In this document: one piece after another, positions 34,191 to 42,452 of the stretch | Numbering within the stretch: position 1 is the stretch's first letter | Layout of the letters: every line of letters starts with the position of its first letter | From: Kribbella albertanoniae | GTDB lineage: Bacteria > Actinomycetota > Actinomycetes > Propionibacteriales > Kribbellaceae | DNA: 48,430 nt | Assembly: GCF_004348455.1 (NCBI RefSeq) | Contig: NZ_SMKA01000030.1 | Coordinates: 1-48,430, forward strand | Direction of reading: 5' to 3' | Notes under the pieces: generated by a model | Seen by the model: only the letters and a program-made list of their open reading frames with translations | Database searches by the model: none | What the model was told of the DNA's origin: nothing | Position numbers and translations under genes: made by a program

Positions 34191-35069
34191 GTGGACGGAC
34201 CGATCGCGTACCAGGGTGAGCCCGGAGCCAACTCGGCGATGGCGTGCACCGAGATGTTTCCGGACCGCGAGCAGCTGCCCTGTACGACGTTCGAGGACGC
34301 TCTCGAGGCGGTGAGCAGCGGCCGCGCCGGGCTGGCGATGATCCCGATCGACAACTCGATCGCCGGCCGGGTCGCCGACATCCACCACCTGCTGCCGGAG
34401 TCCGGGCTGCACATCATCGGCGAGTACTTCCTGCCGATCCACTTCCAGCTGATGGCCGTGCCGGGTACGTCGATCGACCAGATCCAGACGGTCCGCAGCC
34501 ATGTGCACGCGCTCGGGCAGTGCCGCAAGATCATCCGCGAGCACGGGTGGTCGACTGTGGTTGCCGATGACACGGCCGGTGCGGCTCGTGAGGTGGCCGA
34601 GCTTGCTGATCCGGCGGTGGCCGCGTTGTCACCACGGGCCGCGGCGTCGCTCTACGGGCTGGAGACCCTGGCCGAGGACGTCGAGGACGAGCACCACAAC
34701 ACGACCCGATTCCTCGTGCTGGCCCGCGAACCCGTCGTACCGCCGGTCGGTTCCGGTCCCATCGTCACGAGCTTCGTCTACCGCGTCCGGAACGTGTCGG
34801 CTGCCCTCTACAAGGCACTCGGCGGGTTCGCGACCAACAGCGTGAACATGACCAAGCTGGAGTCCTACCAGCTGGGCGGCATGTTCTTCGCAACCCAGTT
34901 CTACGCCGACATCGAAGGCCACCCCGAAGACCCGAACGTCGCCCTCGCGATGGAAGAACTGGCCTTCTTCTCCGTCGAGGTCCGCCTCCTGGGCGTCTAC
35001 CCCGCCCACCCCTTCCGCGCCCAAATCGCCGAACCAGCCGCCAACCGAGCCCTCCGGCCGCACCACTAA
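34191..35069 (+). CDS. pheA: Prephenate dehydratase
   Basis: A 292-residue monofunctional P-protein converting prephenate to phenylpyruvate in phenylalanine synthesis. The PDT domain covers about 1-185 (IAYQGEPGANSAMAC, MIPIDNSIAGRVADIHHLL, and the catalytic TRF in HHNTTRFLVL). An ACT domain covers about 195-280 (SFVYRVRNVSAALYKALGGFA). The regulatory ESRP motif is ESYQ here, and the following FFATQFYADIEGHPEDPNV resembles the version I associate with alphaproteobacteria. Start is GTG at 34191. It probably shares a transcript with plsC. Confidence 0.95.
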   Translation: MDGPIAYQGEPGANSAMACTEMFPDREQLPCTTFEDALEAVSSGRAGLAMIPIDNSIAGRVADIHHLLPESGLHIIGEYFLPIHFQLMAVPGTSIDQIQTVRSHVHALGQCRKIIREHGWSTVVADDTAGAAREVAELADPAVAALSPRAAASLYGLETLAEDVEDEHHNTTRFLVLAREPVVPPVGSGPIVTSFVYRVRNVSAALYKALGGFATNSVNMTKLESYQLGGMFFATQFYADIEGHPEDPNVALAMEELAFFSVEVRLLGVYPAHPFRAQIAEPAANRALRPHH

Positions 35070-35112
35070 AGTCGATTGACGGGTGTCAGGTTGCCTGTGA
35101 GGCTCCCTGGCT

Positions 35113-36030
35113 ATGTCGACGGTCGCGAAGCTGCACGATGACGAAGTAGAGATCGACGCGCAGCTCGTGGCGCGTCTGCTGGCGGAGCAGTTCCCGCAGT
35201 GGGCCGGTGCGCCGATCGAGGTGGTGACCGCCTCGGGGACCGACAACGTGACGTTCCGGGTCGGTGAGGAGCTGGCCGTGCGGCTCCCCCGGACTGTCGG
35301 TTCGCAGGGTCAGGTCGAGAAGGACCTCGCCTGGCTGCCCAAGCTCGCCCCGCACCTTCCCCTCGCCGTACCCGAACCGCTCGCCCTCGGCGAACCAGGC
35401 GCGGGCTACCCCTTCACCTGGGGCGTCTACCGCTGGCTCGACGGCGAACCCTTCGAACTCGACCAGCTCGCCGACCCGAACGCGACCGCCCGCGACCTCG
35501 CCGAGTTCATCCGCTGCCTGCAGACCGTCGACATCACCGGCGCCCCTGTCCCGCCGGACAACCCCTTCAGCCGCGGTACGCCGCTCGCCCCGCGGGACGC
35601 GATGTTCCGCGAGGCCCTCGACCAACTGCGTGACGAGTTCGACGTCCCGCTGGTCCTCGCCGCCTGGGAGGCGTCGCTGGCCGCCGACACCTACACCGGT
35701 CCACCTCGCTGGGTCCACGGTGACCTGATGTCCGGCAACATTCTCGTTGCCAACGGCAAGCTCTCGGCCGTGATCGACTTCGCCACGGCCTGGGCCGCCG
35801 ACCCGGCCGCCGACGTACTGACCGCCTGGTGGATCTTCGAAGGCGATTCCCGGCGAGCGTTCCGCGAAGCCCTGGAGGTCGACCCGATCACCTGGACCCG
35901 CGCCCGCGGCTGGGCGCTCTCCCTGTCGATGATCGCCATCCCCTACTACCGAACCCGCATCCCCGGCCCGGTCGACACCACCCATCCCTTCATCACCGAC
36001 CTCCTCGAAGACTTCAAGGCGGACAACTGA
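35113..36030 (+). CDS. Aminoglycoside phosphotransferase-family kinase
   Basis: A 305-residue APH-fold kinase with a full active site: nucleotide-loop region SGTDNVTFRVGEELAVRLPR, catalytic loop WVHGDLMSGNILVANGK (HxDxxxxN intact), and metal site AVIDFATAWAADPAADVLTAWW. This pattern is common in uncharacterised actinobacterial small-molecule kinases; resistance is possible but not shown. The ATG is 43 bp after pheA. The stop overlaps the start of the double-GNAT gene (TGATG), so the pair are coupled. Confidence 0.9.
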   Translation: MSTVAKLHDDEVEIDAQLVARLLAEQFPQWAGAPIEVVTASGTDNVTFRVGEELAVRLPRTVGSQGQVEKDLAWLPKLAPHLPLAVPEPLALGEPGAGYPFTWGVYRWLDGEPFELDQLADPNATARDLAEFIRCLQTVDITGAPVPPDNPFSRGTPLAPRDAMFREALDQLRDEFDVPLVLAAWEASLAADTYTGPPRWVHGDLMSGNILVANGKLSAVIDFATAWAADPAADVLTAWWIFEGDSRRAFREALEVDPITWTRARGWALSLSMIAIPYYRTRIPGPVDTTHPFITDLLEDFKADN

Positions 36031-37007
36031 TGGAGATCGTGGCGGTGGACGGGCGAGACGTCGAGGCGTTCGACAAGTTCTACGAGGTGAAGTACGGGGT
36101 TCGGCGGGAGCTGGAGTTTCCGGTGGGGATGGGGCTCGAGGAGGCCCGGGTGTTCATGGCTCGGGAGCATGCCGAGGTGCGGGCCGACGGGGTTGGCGTC
36201 GTGGTCGACGGGACGTGGGTCGGGGTCGCGTGGTTCGACTGGTGGCTGGTGGGCAACATCGACGCGGTCGACGTGGAGATCGCGGTCGCGGCCGAGCACC
36301 GGCGGCGCGGGGTGGGTTCGCGGTTGCTGGAGGTTGCGATCGAGCGGGCACAACAAGCCGGCCGGAAGGTACTGAGCGGGTCGGATCTCACCGGGGATCC
36401 GGTGACGGGTGAGAGCGCCGGTACGGCGTTCGCCCGCGCCCGCGGGTTCGTGCGCAAGCATGCCGAGCTGCATCAAGTGCTCGAACTTCCGATCGTCATT
36501 GCGGAGAAACCCGTTGCTGGGTACGAGATTGTGCAGTGGCGGGAGCACACGCCGGACGAATGGATCGAGCAGTTCGCCGATCTGCAGACCGGGATGAGTG
36601 CAGATGTGCCGGCTGGTGACCGGACGACCGAGACCGTGCACTGGACTCCGGAGCTGATTCGCGATGCGGAAGCTCGGCGGATTGCTCAAGGACGGTTCAC
36701 GTATGCCACGGCCGCAGTGCACACCGCGAGCGGCGAACTGGCGGCGTACACGCAAATGGGCGGTACGCCGGAGACGCCGGACCGGCTGAGCCAGTACGAC
36801 ACGTATGTCCGGCGATCCCATCGTGGTAACGGACTTGGGCTCGCCGTGAAGGCGCCGAACCTTCGCGCACTGCAAGAAGGTGTCGCTCGAGCCGCCGTAC
36901 TGCACACCTGGAACGCACCGGAGAACACCCCGATGATCGCTGTCAACAACAAGCTCGGCTTCCGTCCGGTGGCGCAGCGGACGAACTGGGAATTCCTAGT
37001 CTCGTAA
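36030..37007 (+). CDS. Tandem-GNAT acetyltransferase
   Basis: A 325-residue protein with two GNAT folds. The first, about 1-155, has an acetyl-CoA motif at EIAVAAEHRRRGVGSRLLEVA. The second, about 165-325, has YVRRSHRGNGLGLAVKAPNL and the C-terminal NNKLGFRPVAQRTNW. Both motif A segments look able to bind acetyl-CoA. Double-GNAT proteins of this type include mycothiol synthase-like enzymes, but the specific MshD signature is not evident to me. It follows the phosphotransferase with a 1-bp overlap, suggesting paired modification chemistry. Confidence 0.88.
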   Translation: MEIVAVDGRDVEAFDKFYEVKYGVRRELEFPVGMGLEEARVFMAREHAEVRADGVGVVVDGTWVGVAWFDWWLVGNIDAVDVEIAVAAEHRRRGVGSRLLEVAIERAQQAGRKVLSGSDLTGDPVTGESAGTAFARARGFVRKHAELHQVLELPIVIAEKPVAGYEIVQWREHTPDEWIEQFADLQTGMSADVPAGDRTTETVHWTPELIRDAEARRIAQGRFTYATAAVHTASGELAAYTQMGGTPETPDRLSQYDTYVRRSHRGNGLGLAVKAPNLRALQEGVARAAVLHTWNAPENTPMIAVNNKLGFRPVAQRTNWEFLVS

Positions 37008-37188
37008 GGGGTTGTGCGCTCGGCGTGATCGGAGGATGGTGAAGGCAGAGCAGTGACTTGGGGGCCGACTGTTCGGCGGGAGAGGGCGGGACGATCCGTC
37101 CTCGGCCGTGGGGTGTGCTGGGGGTGATGGCTCGACGGTCCGGCGTGTGCCGGCCTGCTTCACGTGCCCCTGCGTTAGGGGGAAAGAC

Positions 37189-39330
37189 ATGCCGCGCAAG
37201 GCCAATGGGAGAGCATCGGCGAACGGCACGCCGGTCACGGGGATGAGCAGCGCGACCGGGGGCGCTGCGGGGATGAACGCGGCGCCGGGTGGTGGCGCCA
37301 TGAGTAGCGCGGCGGGTGGCAACCCGAAGATGAGTGGCGGTGGTGCGTCGAGCAGCACGGAGTATCCGGCGCGGCGGCAGTGCGGTGTGATGGACGTGCA
37401 CCGCCGGCTGCTGTCGACCTCACCCGAGTACGCCGCCGCCCGGTCGGCACTGGAGAACGCGACAACGCAGTACGTGGCCCGCCAGCAACGGTTCAGCGGT
37501 GTCGTGCGGATCCCGTGTGTGGTGCATGTGGTGTGGAAGACGGCCGCGCAGAACGTCTCGCAGGCCCAGATCGACAGTCAGATCGAGGTCCTGAACCACG
37601 ACTTCCGCGCGACCAACGGCGACATCGGATTCGTGCCGGCACCATTCACGAGCCTGGTCGCGGATTCGCGGATCGAGTTCTTCCTGGCGACCGAGGACCC
37701 GGCCGGCAACCCGACGACCGGCGTCACCCGGACGCAGACGACAGCCGCGTCGTTCAGCTCGGACGACCGGATCAAGTCGTCGGCGACCGGCGGTATCGAT
37801 CCCTGGCCGACCGACCGCTACCTGAACATCTGGGTCGGCCAGCTCGGCGGCGGGCTGCTCGGGTACGCACAGTTCCCGGGTGGGCCGGCGGAGACCGACG
37901 GTGTGGTCATCCTGCACTCCGGGTTCGGCACCAACGGTACGGCGGCCGCGCCGTTCGATCTCGGCCGGACGACGACCCACGAGGTCGGCCACTACCTCAA
38001 CCTGTTCCACATCTGGGGAGACGACGGCACCGGCTGCAGCGGCACCGACGAGTGCGCCGACACCCCGAACGCCGGTGGCCCGAACTTCGGCGTACCGACG
38101 TTCCCGAAGCTGTCCTGCAGCAACGGGCCGAACGGCGACCTGTTCGTCAACTACATGGACTACACCGACGACCGCGGCATGGTGATGTTCACCCACGACC
38201 AGGCCGCGCGGATGGAGGCCTGCCTGGACACAGTCCGGACGGGGTTACCCGCGCCAAGCATCAGCTCCGGTACGCCGGAACCGGCCGGCTCGGTGGTGTC
38301 GTGGGGCTCGGACCGGCTCGACACGTTCGTGCTCGGGACGGACCTGGCGACGTACCACAAATGGTGGGACGGATCGGCCTGGGGACCATCGGTCACGGGG
38401 TACGAGAGCCTCGGCGGGATCTGTCTGAGCGCTCCCGAGGTGGCGTCGTGGGCGCCGAACCGGCTGGACGCCTTCGTGCTGGGGACCGATCACGCGGTCT
38501 ATCACCAGGCCTATGCCGGTGCCGGCTGGTCCGGCTGGGAGAACCTCGGCGGCGTCTGCATGAGCCCGCCGCGACTGGCGACCTGGGGACCGAATCGGCT
38601 GGATGCGTTCGTGCTCGGGACGGACCGCGCGCTCTACCACAAGTGGTGGGACGGGACCGCCTGGGGACCATCGGTCGACGGCTACGAGTACCTCGGCGGG
38701 ATCTGCATGAGCCCACCCGAAGTAGTTGCCTGGGGCCCCGATCGGCTGGACGTGTTCGTGCTCGGCACCGACAACGCGACGTACCACCAATGGTGGGACG
38801 GCACGGCGTGGTCGGGCTGGCAGTCCCTCGGCGGCGTCTGCGCTTCGCCACCGCGGGCTGTTGCCTGGGGCCCGAACCGGCTCGACCTGTTCGTGATCGG
38901 GACCGATTCCGCCTTGTACCACAAGTGGTTCGACGGTACGGCATGGTCCGATTGGGAATCGCTCGGCGGCATCTGCACATCGGCGCCGACTGTCGTCTCG
39001 TGGGATGCGAACCGACTGGATGTCTTCGTGTTGGGAACCGATTCGGCGCTGTACCACCAGTGGTGGGACGGGTCGACCTGGTCCGGCTGGGAGTACCAGG
39101 GCGGCGTCTGCACCGACGAGCCGCGCGTGGTCTCGTGGGGACCGAACCGGCTGGACGTCTTCGTCACCGGAACGGACAGCCAGCTCTACCACAAGTGGTG
39201 GGACGGATCCGCCTGGGGACCGTCGCTCACGGGGTACGAAGCACTCGGCGGCACGATCTCGGACTTCAAGGTCACCATCCCGACTGAGATCCCGACCGAG
39301 CCCGCGCTTGGAGAGGTGGTGCTCAGCTGA
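37189..39330 (+). CDS. M43-family zinc metalloprotease with seven-blade PLL-like propeller
   Basis: A 713-residue protein. Residues 1-58 are a Gly/Ala/Met/Ser-rich low-complexity leader, with no hydrophobic signal peptide. Residues of about 65-360 form a pappalysin-like M43 domain with HEVGHYLNLFH at 264-274 and a Met-turn NYMDY. From about 366, seven repeats of 45-50 residues follow, each with the pattern WGPNRLDVFVLGTD, ALYHKWWDG, and WxxLGGxC. These match PLL/DUF346 beta-propeller blades that bind fucose-type sugars. The ATG has AGGGGGAAAG upstream. How it leaves the cell is unclear. Two further genes of the cassette follow. Confidence 0.87.
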   Translation: MPRKANGRASANGTPVTGMSSATGGAAGMNAAPGGGAMSSAAGGNPKMSGGGASSSTEYPARRQCGVMDVHRRLLSTSPEYAAARSALENATTQYVARQQRFSGVVRIPCVVHVVWKTAAQNVSQAQIDSQIEVLNHDFRATNGDIGFVPAPFTSLVADSRIEFFLATEDPAGNPTTGVTRTQTTAASFSSDDRIKSSATGGIDPWPTDRYLNIWVGQLGGGLLGYAQFPGGPAETDGVVILHSGFGTNGTAAAPFDLGRTTTHEVGHYLNLFHIWGDDGTGCSGTDECADTPNAGGPNFGVPTFPKLSCSNGPNGDLFVNYMDYTDDRGMVMFTHDQAARMEACLDTVRTGLPAPSISSGTPEPAGSVVSWGSDRLDTFVLGTDLATYHKWWDGSAWGPSVTGYESLGGICLSAPEVASWAPNRLDAFVLGTDHAVYHQAYAGAGWSGWENLGGVCMSPPRLATWGPNRLDAFVLGTDRALYHKWWDGTAWGPSVDGYEYLGGICMSPPEVVAWGPDRLDVFVLGTDNATYHQWWDGTAWSGWQSLGGVCASPPRAVAWGPNRLDLFVIGTDSALYHKWFDGTAWSDWESLGGICTSAPTVVSWDANRLDVFVLGTDSALYHQWWDGSTWSGWEYQGGVCTDEPRVVSWGPNRLDVFVTGTDSQLYHKWWDGSAWGPSLTGYEALGGTISDFKVTIPTEIPTEPALGEVVLS

Positions 39331-39602
39331 CCACCCACCTGCCCGGCCGGTGGACGCACTCCTTCGAGGAGGACCACGACGGAGTCACCGTCTACCGCCG
39401 CGACGACTACGCCTTCCCGCCGGCCCGCGGCCGGCGGGGGGTGCAGTTCCGCCCTGATGGCAGCCTGCTCGAGTACGCGATCGGCCGCGGTGACGCCCCG
39501 GAGGAACGCCCGGCCGGCCGCTGGACGCCCGACGGCCGCCTCACGAACGGCCGCATCATCACGGCAACCCCTGACCGTCTGGAAATTCGCTGGGAGGAAT
39601 AG
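39327..39602 (+). CDS. Small hypothetical protein between two peptidase genes (about 91 aa)
   Basis: The open frame from the M43 stop to TAG at 39600-39602 codes strongly by GC3 and reads THLPGRWTHSFEEDHDG, then VYRRDDYAFPPARGRRGVQF and RWTPDGRL, ending LEIRWEE. There is no ATG, GTG or TTG near the 5' end. A CTG at 39327 overlapping the M43 TGA is the best-placed start. The only in-frame GTG would leave about 53 residues. It is Trp-, Arg- and Asp-rich with no signal peptide and resembles small lipocalin-like beta proteins. It ends 2 bp before the M28 ATG, with its last codons forming that gene's GGGAGGA Shine-Dalgarno. Confidence 0.65.
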   Translation: MTTHLPGRWTHSFEEDHDGVTVYRRDDYAFPPARGRRGVQFRPDGSLLEYAIGRGDAPEERPAGRWTPDGRLTNGRIITATPDRLEIRWEE

Positions 39603-39604
39603 CT

Positions 39605-40834
39605 ATGCCCGCCTCACCCGTCCGGTACCGCGTCATCCCCACCCCTGACCTGGCACCGGCACGGGCTGGGGTGAAGGCCGCCCATTTCGGCGAGCAGACA
39701 GTGGTCTGGGGTGAACACGTCGGCCGTGGCGCACGGATGGCGCCTGGGTTGTTGCTGGTGACGCAGGTGGGGCGGAGTTTTCAGGACGAGTTCCCCGACG
39801 TGAAGCCGGTGCTCGATCGCGGGCGGCATCTGGTGATCTCGGCAGCCGACAAGCCCCGGAAGCGCTCGAACCATTGCTGGCGGGTCGAGGCACTGCACGC
39901 CGGCACAGTAGTGGCGTTGCCCGAGCAGGTTGCCACGCGGGTGGACCCGACGATCGCCGGACTACTCGCGGAACTGGACCCAGCGTCGTACCAGACTGAT
40001 GTGACGTGGTTCGCGAGCTTGCCGACACGGCACTCGCACAGTACGTCGTTCGTCACGGCAGTGGAGTATGCCGAGCAGCGAATGGTTGCCCTCGGCTACC
40101 AAACGCGGCGGCAGCCGATCACCGTCGGCACGAAACCGTCGCAGAACCTGATCGGCGAACGCGCGGGTTCCGGGGACGGCGTCGTACTGGTCACGGCGCA
40201 TCTCGACTCGATCAACCTGGCCGGTGGTGCGAGTGCCCCCGCGCCCGGTGCAGATGACAACGCGAGCGGTTCAGCCGGCGTACTCGAGCTCGGCCGCGTG
40301 CTGGCAACCAAGAACTGGCAGCACGACCTCCGGTTGATTCTCTTCGGCGGTGAGGAGGAGGGGCTCTACGGCAGCAAGCAGTACGTCGCCGCGCTGCCAC
40401 CGGCCGAGCGGGCACGGATCCGCGCGGTCCTCAATCTCGACATGATCGCCAGCAAGAACAGCACCACCCCGACTGTTCTTCTGGAAGGAGCTCCACTGTC
40501 CTCGGGCCTGGTCGACGACCTGGCGACCGCGGCCGCGACGTACACCGGTCTTGCTGTGGAAACCTCGTTGAACCCGTTCGCGAGCGATCACGTCCCGTTC
40601 ATCACCGCCGGGATCCCCGCGGTCCTGGCGATCGAAGGCAGCGACAGCGCGAACAGTCACATCCACTCCGCGACCGACACCCTCAACTTCCTCAACTGGC
40701 CGCTCGCCGCGGAGATCCTCCGGATGAACACGGCCGCCCTCGCCGGCTGGCTGCAGCCCGTCACCGCGCGCCCGCGCCCGGCCGGCTCGATCGTGTCGTG
40801 GGGGCCGAACCGCATCGACATCTTCGTCACCTGA
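39605..40834 (+). CDS. M28-family zinc aminopeptidase with a truncated propeller stump
   Basis: A 409-residue protein. A non-catalytic N-terminal region (1 to about 115) precedes an M28 domain with zinc ligands in VTAHLDSINL, PGADDNASGSAG, GGEEEGLYGSKQY, LNLDMIA and HIHSATDT. There is no signal peptide. The C-terminus ends PRPAGSIVSWGPNRIDIFVT. That is the first strand of a PLL-like blade, as in the M43 protein (PEPAGSVVSWGSDRLDTFV), and stops there. The propeller seems to have been lost. It forms a cassette with the M43 and small genes, and its end overlaps the next, convergent gene by 8 bp. Confidence 0.87.
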   Translation: MPASPVRYRVIPTPDLAPARAGVKAAHFGEQTVVWGEHVGRGARMAPGLLLVTQVGRSFQDEFPDVKPVLDRGRHLVISAADKPRKRSNHCWRVEALHAGTVVALPEQVATRVDPTIAGLLAELDPASYQTDVTWFASLPTRHSHSTSFVTAVEYAEQRMVALGYQTRRQPITVGTKPSQNLIGERAGSGDGVVLVTAHLDSINLAGGASAPAPGADDNASGSAGVLELGRVLATKNWQHDLRLILFGGEEEGLYGSKQYVAALPPAERARIRAVLNLDMIASKNSTTPTVLLEGAPLSSGLVDDLATAAATYTGLAVETSLNPFASDHVPFITAGIPAVLAIEGSDSANSHIHSATDTLNFLNWPLAAEILRMNTAALAGWLQPVTARPRPAGSIVSWGPNRIDIFVT

Positions 40835-41369
40835 ACGTCCAGGCCGGATGCGCGGCCGCCAGCAGCGACCGATGGCCGGCCCAGTCCTGCGCTGCCAATG
40901 AGGTCGGGTCGAGCAGCTCGGGCCGACCCGAGTAGAGCTCATACCCCCAGGTGAACGCTGCGACCGGCTCCACGATGCGGGAGCGGATGACATCCGGTAC
41001 GACGACCAGGAAGGTCTCGGCGCGCCAGGTCCCGTCGGGGTCCGCGGGGTGGACCGGGGCGTCGAAGAAGGTCGGCAGGTAGCCGTAGCTGGAGAAGGGA
41101 TCGACCCTCGACAGGTTCGGGACCAGGTCGACCGTGGCGGACCCGCCGTGGGTGACCACCTGGATCCAGCCCATGATGGCCTCGATCCCCTGCCCGTGAT
41201 ACCGCAGAGCCGCCGTACAGACGGGGAAGCCGCGGAGGCTCTCCGCGTCCAGGTCAGGGACGATCAGTGGGTGACCGGACGCCCACGGATCGTCGTTCGG
41301 GATCACGCGCACGGAGATCAGCCCGCGGTGCCCCCGGGTCTCGAACGGAATCGACATCTCACGTCGCAT
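40827..41369 (-). CDS. Hypothetical protein (180 aa)
   Basis: A soluble, Pro- and Trp-rich protein of 180 residues (MRREMSIPFETRGHRGL, then VCTAALRYHGQGIEAIMGWIQVV and FFDAPVHPADPDGTWRAETF, ending AHPAWTF). No TM or signal peptide. I do not recognise the family; the even spread of conserved-looking Trp, Pro and Asp residues suggests a single alpha/beta domain. The ATG at 41367-41369 has GGGG nearby, and a second ATG 12 bp inside is possible. It is convergent with the M28 gene and divergent from the broken HAD gene. Confidence 0.65.
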   Translation of the reverse strand: MRREMSIPFETRGHRGLISVRVIPNDDPWASGHPLIVPDLDAESLRGFPVCTAALRYHGQGIEAIMGWIQVVTHGGSATVDLVPNLSRVDPFSSYGYLPTFFDAPVHPADPDGTWRAETFLVVVPDVIRSRIVEPVAAFTWGYELYSGRPELLDPTSLAAQDWAGHRSLLAAAHPAWTFR

Positions 41370-41391
41370 ACCCCAACCGTATGCTGCAGGT

Positions 41392-41939
41392 GTGTGGAGT
41401 CGATGCCTGAACGCTCGTGACCTTGATATCCGGGCGGTGGTGTTCGACTTCGACGGGTTGCTGACGGACACCGAGACGACCATGGTCGAGAGCTGGCAGG
41501 ACGAGTGGAGGTTCCACGGGCTGGAGCTGGATCTCGAGCGGTTCTGGCCGGGGCACGGCGGCGACGTGACCGAGGACCGGTACGACGTACTGGCGGCTGC
41601 CGTCGGCGCCGAGTTCGACCGGGCGGCGAGCCACGCGCGACGGACTGCGCATCGGGAGCGGCTGCATGCGGAGCTCGACTTCCGGCCGGGGATCCGCGCG
41701 TGGCTGGAGTCGGCACGGGAGCTCGGGCTGCGAGTTGCCATTGCCAGCAGCTCGCCGAGCGGCACGGCGTGGCCGCGGCCCAGGCGGCCGGGATGTTCGC
41801 GGTCGCGATCCCGAATCCGTACGTCGAGCCCGCGCTCGTGAAGGCGGCCGACCTGGTTCTGGGCAGCGCTGACGATCTGCTGCTCGGCGAACTGCTTCTC
41901 TCAGCAGCGTCGAAAGGCTCGACCTCGGTTACCAAGTGA
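41392..41939 (+). pseudogene. HAD-superfamily hydrolase, broken by internal deletion and frameshift
   Basis: The first frame starts well as a beta-phosphoglucomutase-like HAD enzyme: VVFDFDGLLTDTETT (nucleophile DxD), cap region, then the motif II strand RVAIASSSP. Right after this the frame changes. The downstream frame reads HGVAAAQAAGMFAVAIPNPYV and LVKAADLVLGSADDLL, the normal C-terminus. About 45 residues that should carry the motif III Lys and the acidic motif IV are missing between the two. Both a deletion and a frameshift at about 41755-41770 explain this. The product would be inactive. Confidence 0.78.
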
Positions 41940-41985
41940 CCTAATCTGCTGCTCTTCTGTTAATTGATAACCGAAGGGACTGGGG

Positions 41986-42357
41986 ATGAGGAAACTTCTG
42001 GTCACGGCCACCGCGCTGGCGGCGGCTGTTGTAGGTATGTCGGCACCCGCACAAGCGAGCACGGCCGGCACGCAGGCCTGCGACCTGGGCATCGCGAAGG
42101 GTGTGTACACCAGTGCCAACATGCTGTACGTCGGTGTGCGGCTGGACGGCTGTTCGACCAGCGTCACCGAGGTCAGGGTCGAGCTGTGGCGGTCGGACAG
42201 CGCGAGCGGGCCGTTCACCAAGTTCGACGAGGCCAACGCGTACTCCGGTGGGGCCGCGTGGTTCGGGCCGGGCACCGACTGTGGCTACTGGAAGGGCGTC
42301 GCGCTCTGGCAGGACCAGAGCGAGACGACTCCGAATGTGAACTTCGCCTGCAGCTGA
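41986..42357 (+). CDS. Small secreted Cys-containing protein
   Basis: A 123-residue protein with a signal peptide at 1 to about 25 (MRKLLVTATALAAAVVGMSAPAQA). The mature part of about 99 residues has four Cys (ACDLG, DGCSTS, TDCGYW, FACS at the C-terminus), probably two disulfides in a small beta-sandwich. I do not recognise a family. The ATG has GGGACTGGGG upstream. It stands alone and is followed by a strong hairpin. Secretion by Sec is likely; function is unknown. Confidence 0.75.
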   Translation: MRKLLVTATALAAAVVGMSAPAQASTAGTQACDLGIAKGVYTSANMLYVGVRLDGCSTSVTEVRVELWRSDSASGPFTKFDEANAYSGGAAWFGPGTDCGYWKGVALWQDQSETTPNVNFACS

Positions 42358-42370
42358 CGAACGAGTGATC

Positions 42371-42396
42371 CGGGGCCCGTTGTCCCGCGGGCCCCG
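42371..42396 (+). terminator. Terminator-like hairpin after the small secreted protein
   Basis: CGGGGCCC (42371-42378) and GGGCCCCG (42389-42396) form an 8-bp all-GC stem with a 10-nt loop, 14 bp after the stop. A short GTGTCCTCTT follows; there is no pure T-run, as usual in high-GC actinobacteria. It probably insulates the chaperone-kinase operon that starts 57 bp later. Confidence 0.7.
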
Positions 42397-42452
42397 TGTC
42401 CTCTTGAGGTCAACCAGCACCACCGGCGGTCGACGGCCGCGACGATTTTCGG

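Noticed and set aside
35113..37007. Phosphotransferase plus acetyltransferase pair considered as an aminoglycoside resistance island.
   Set aside because: Both families are very large and mostly not resistance genes. There are no mobile genes or foreign base composition here.
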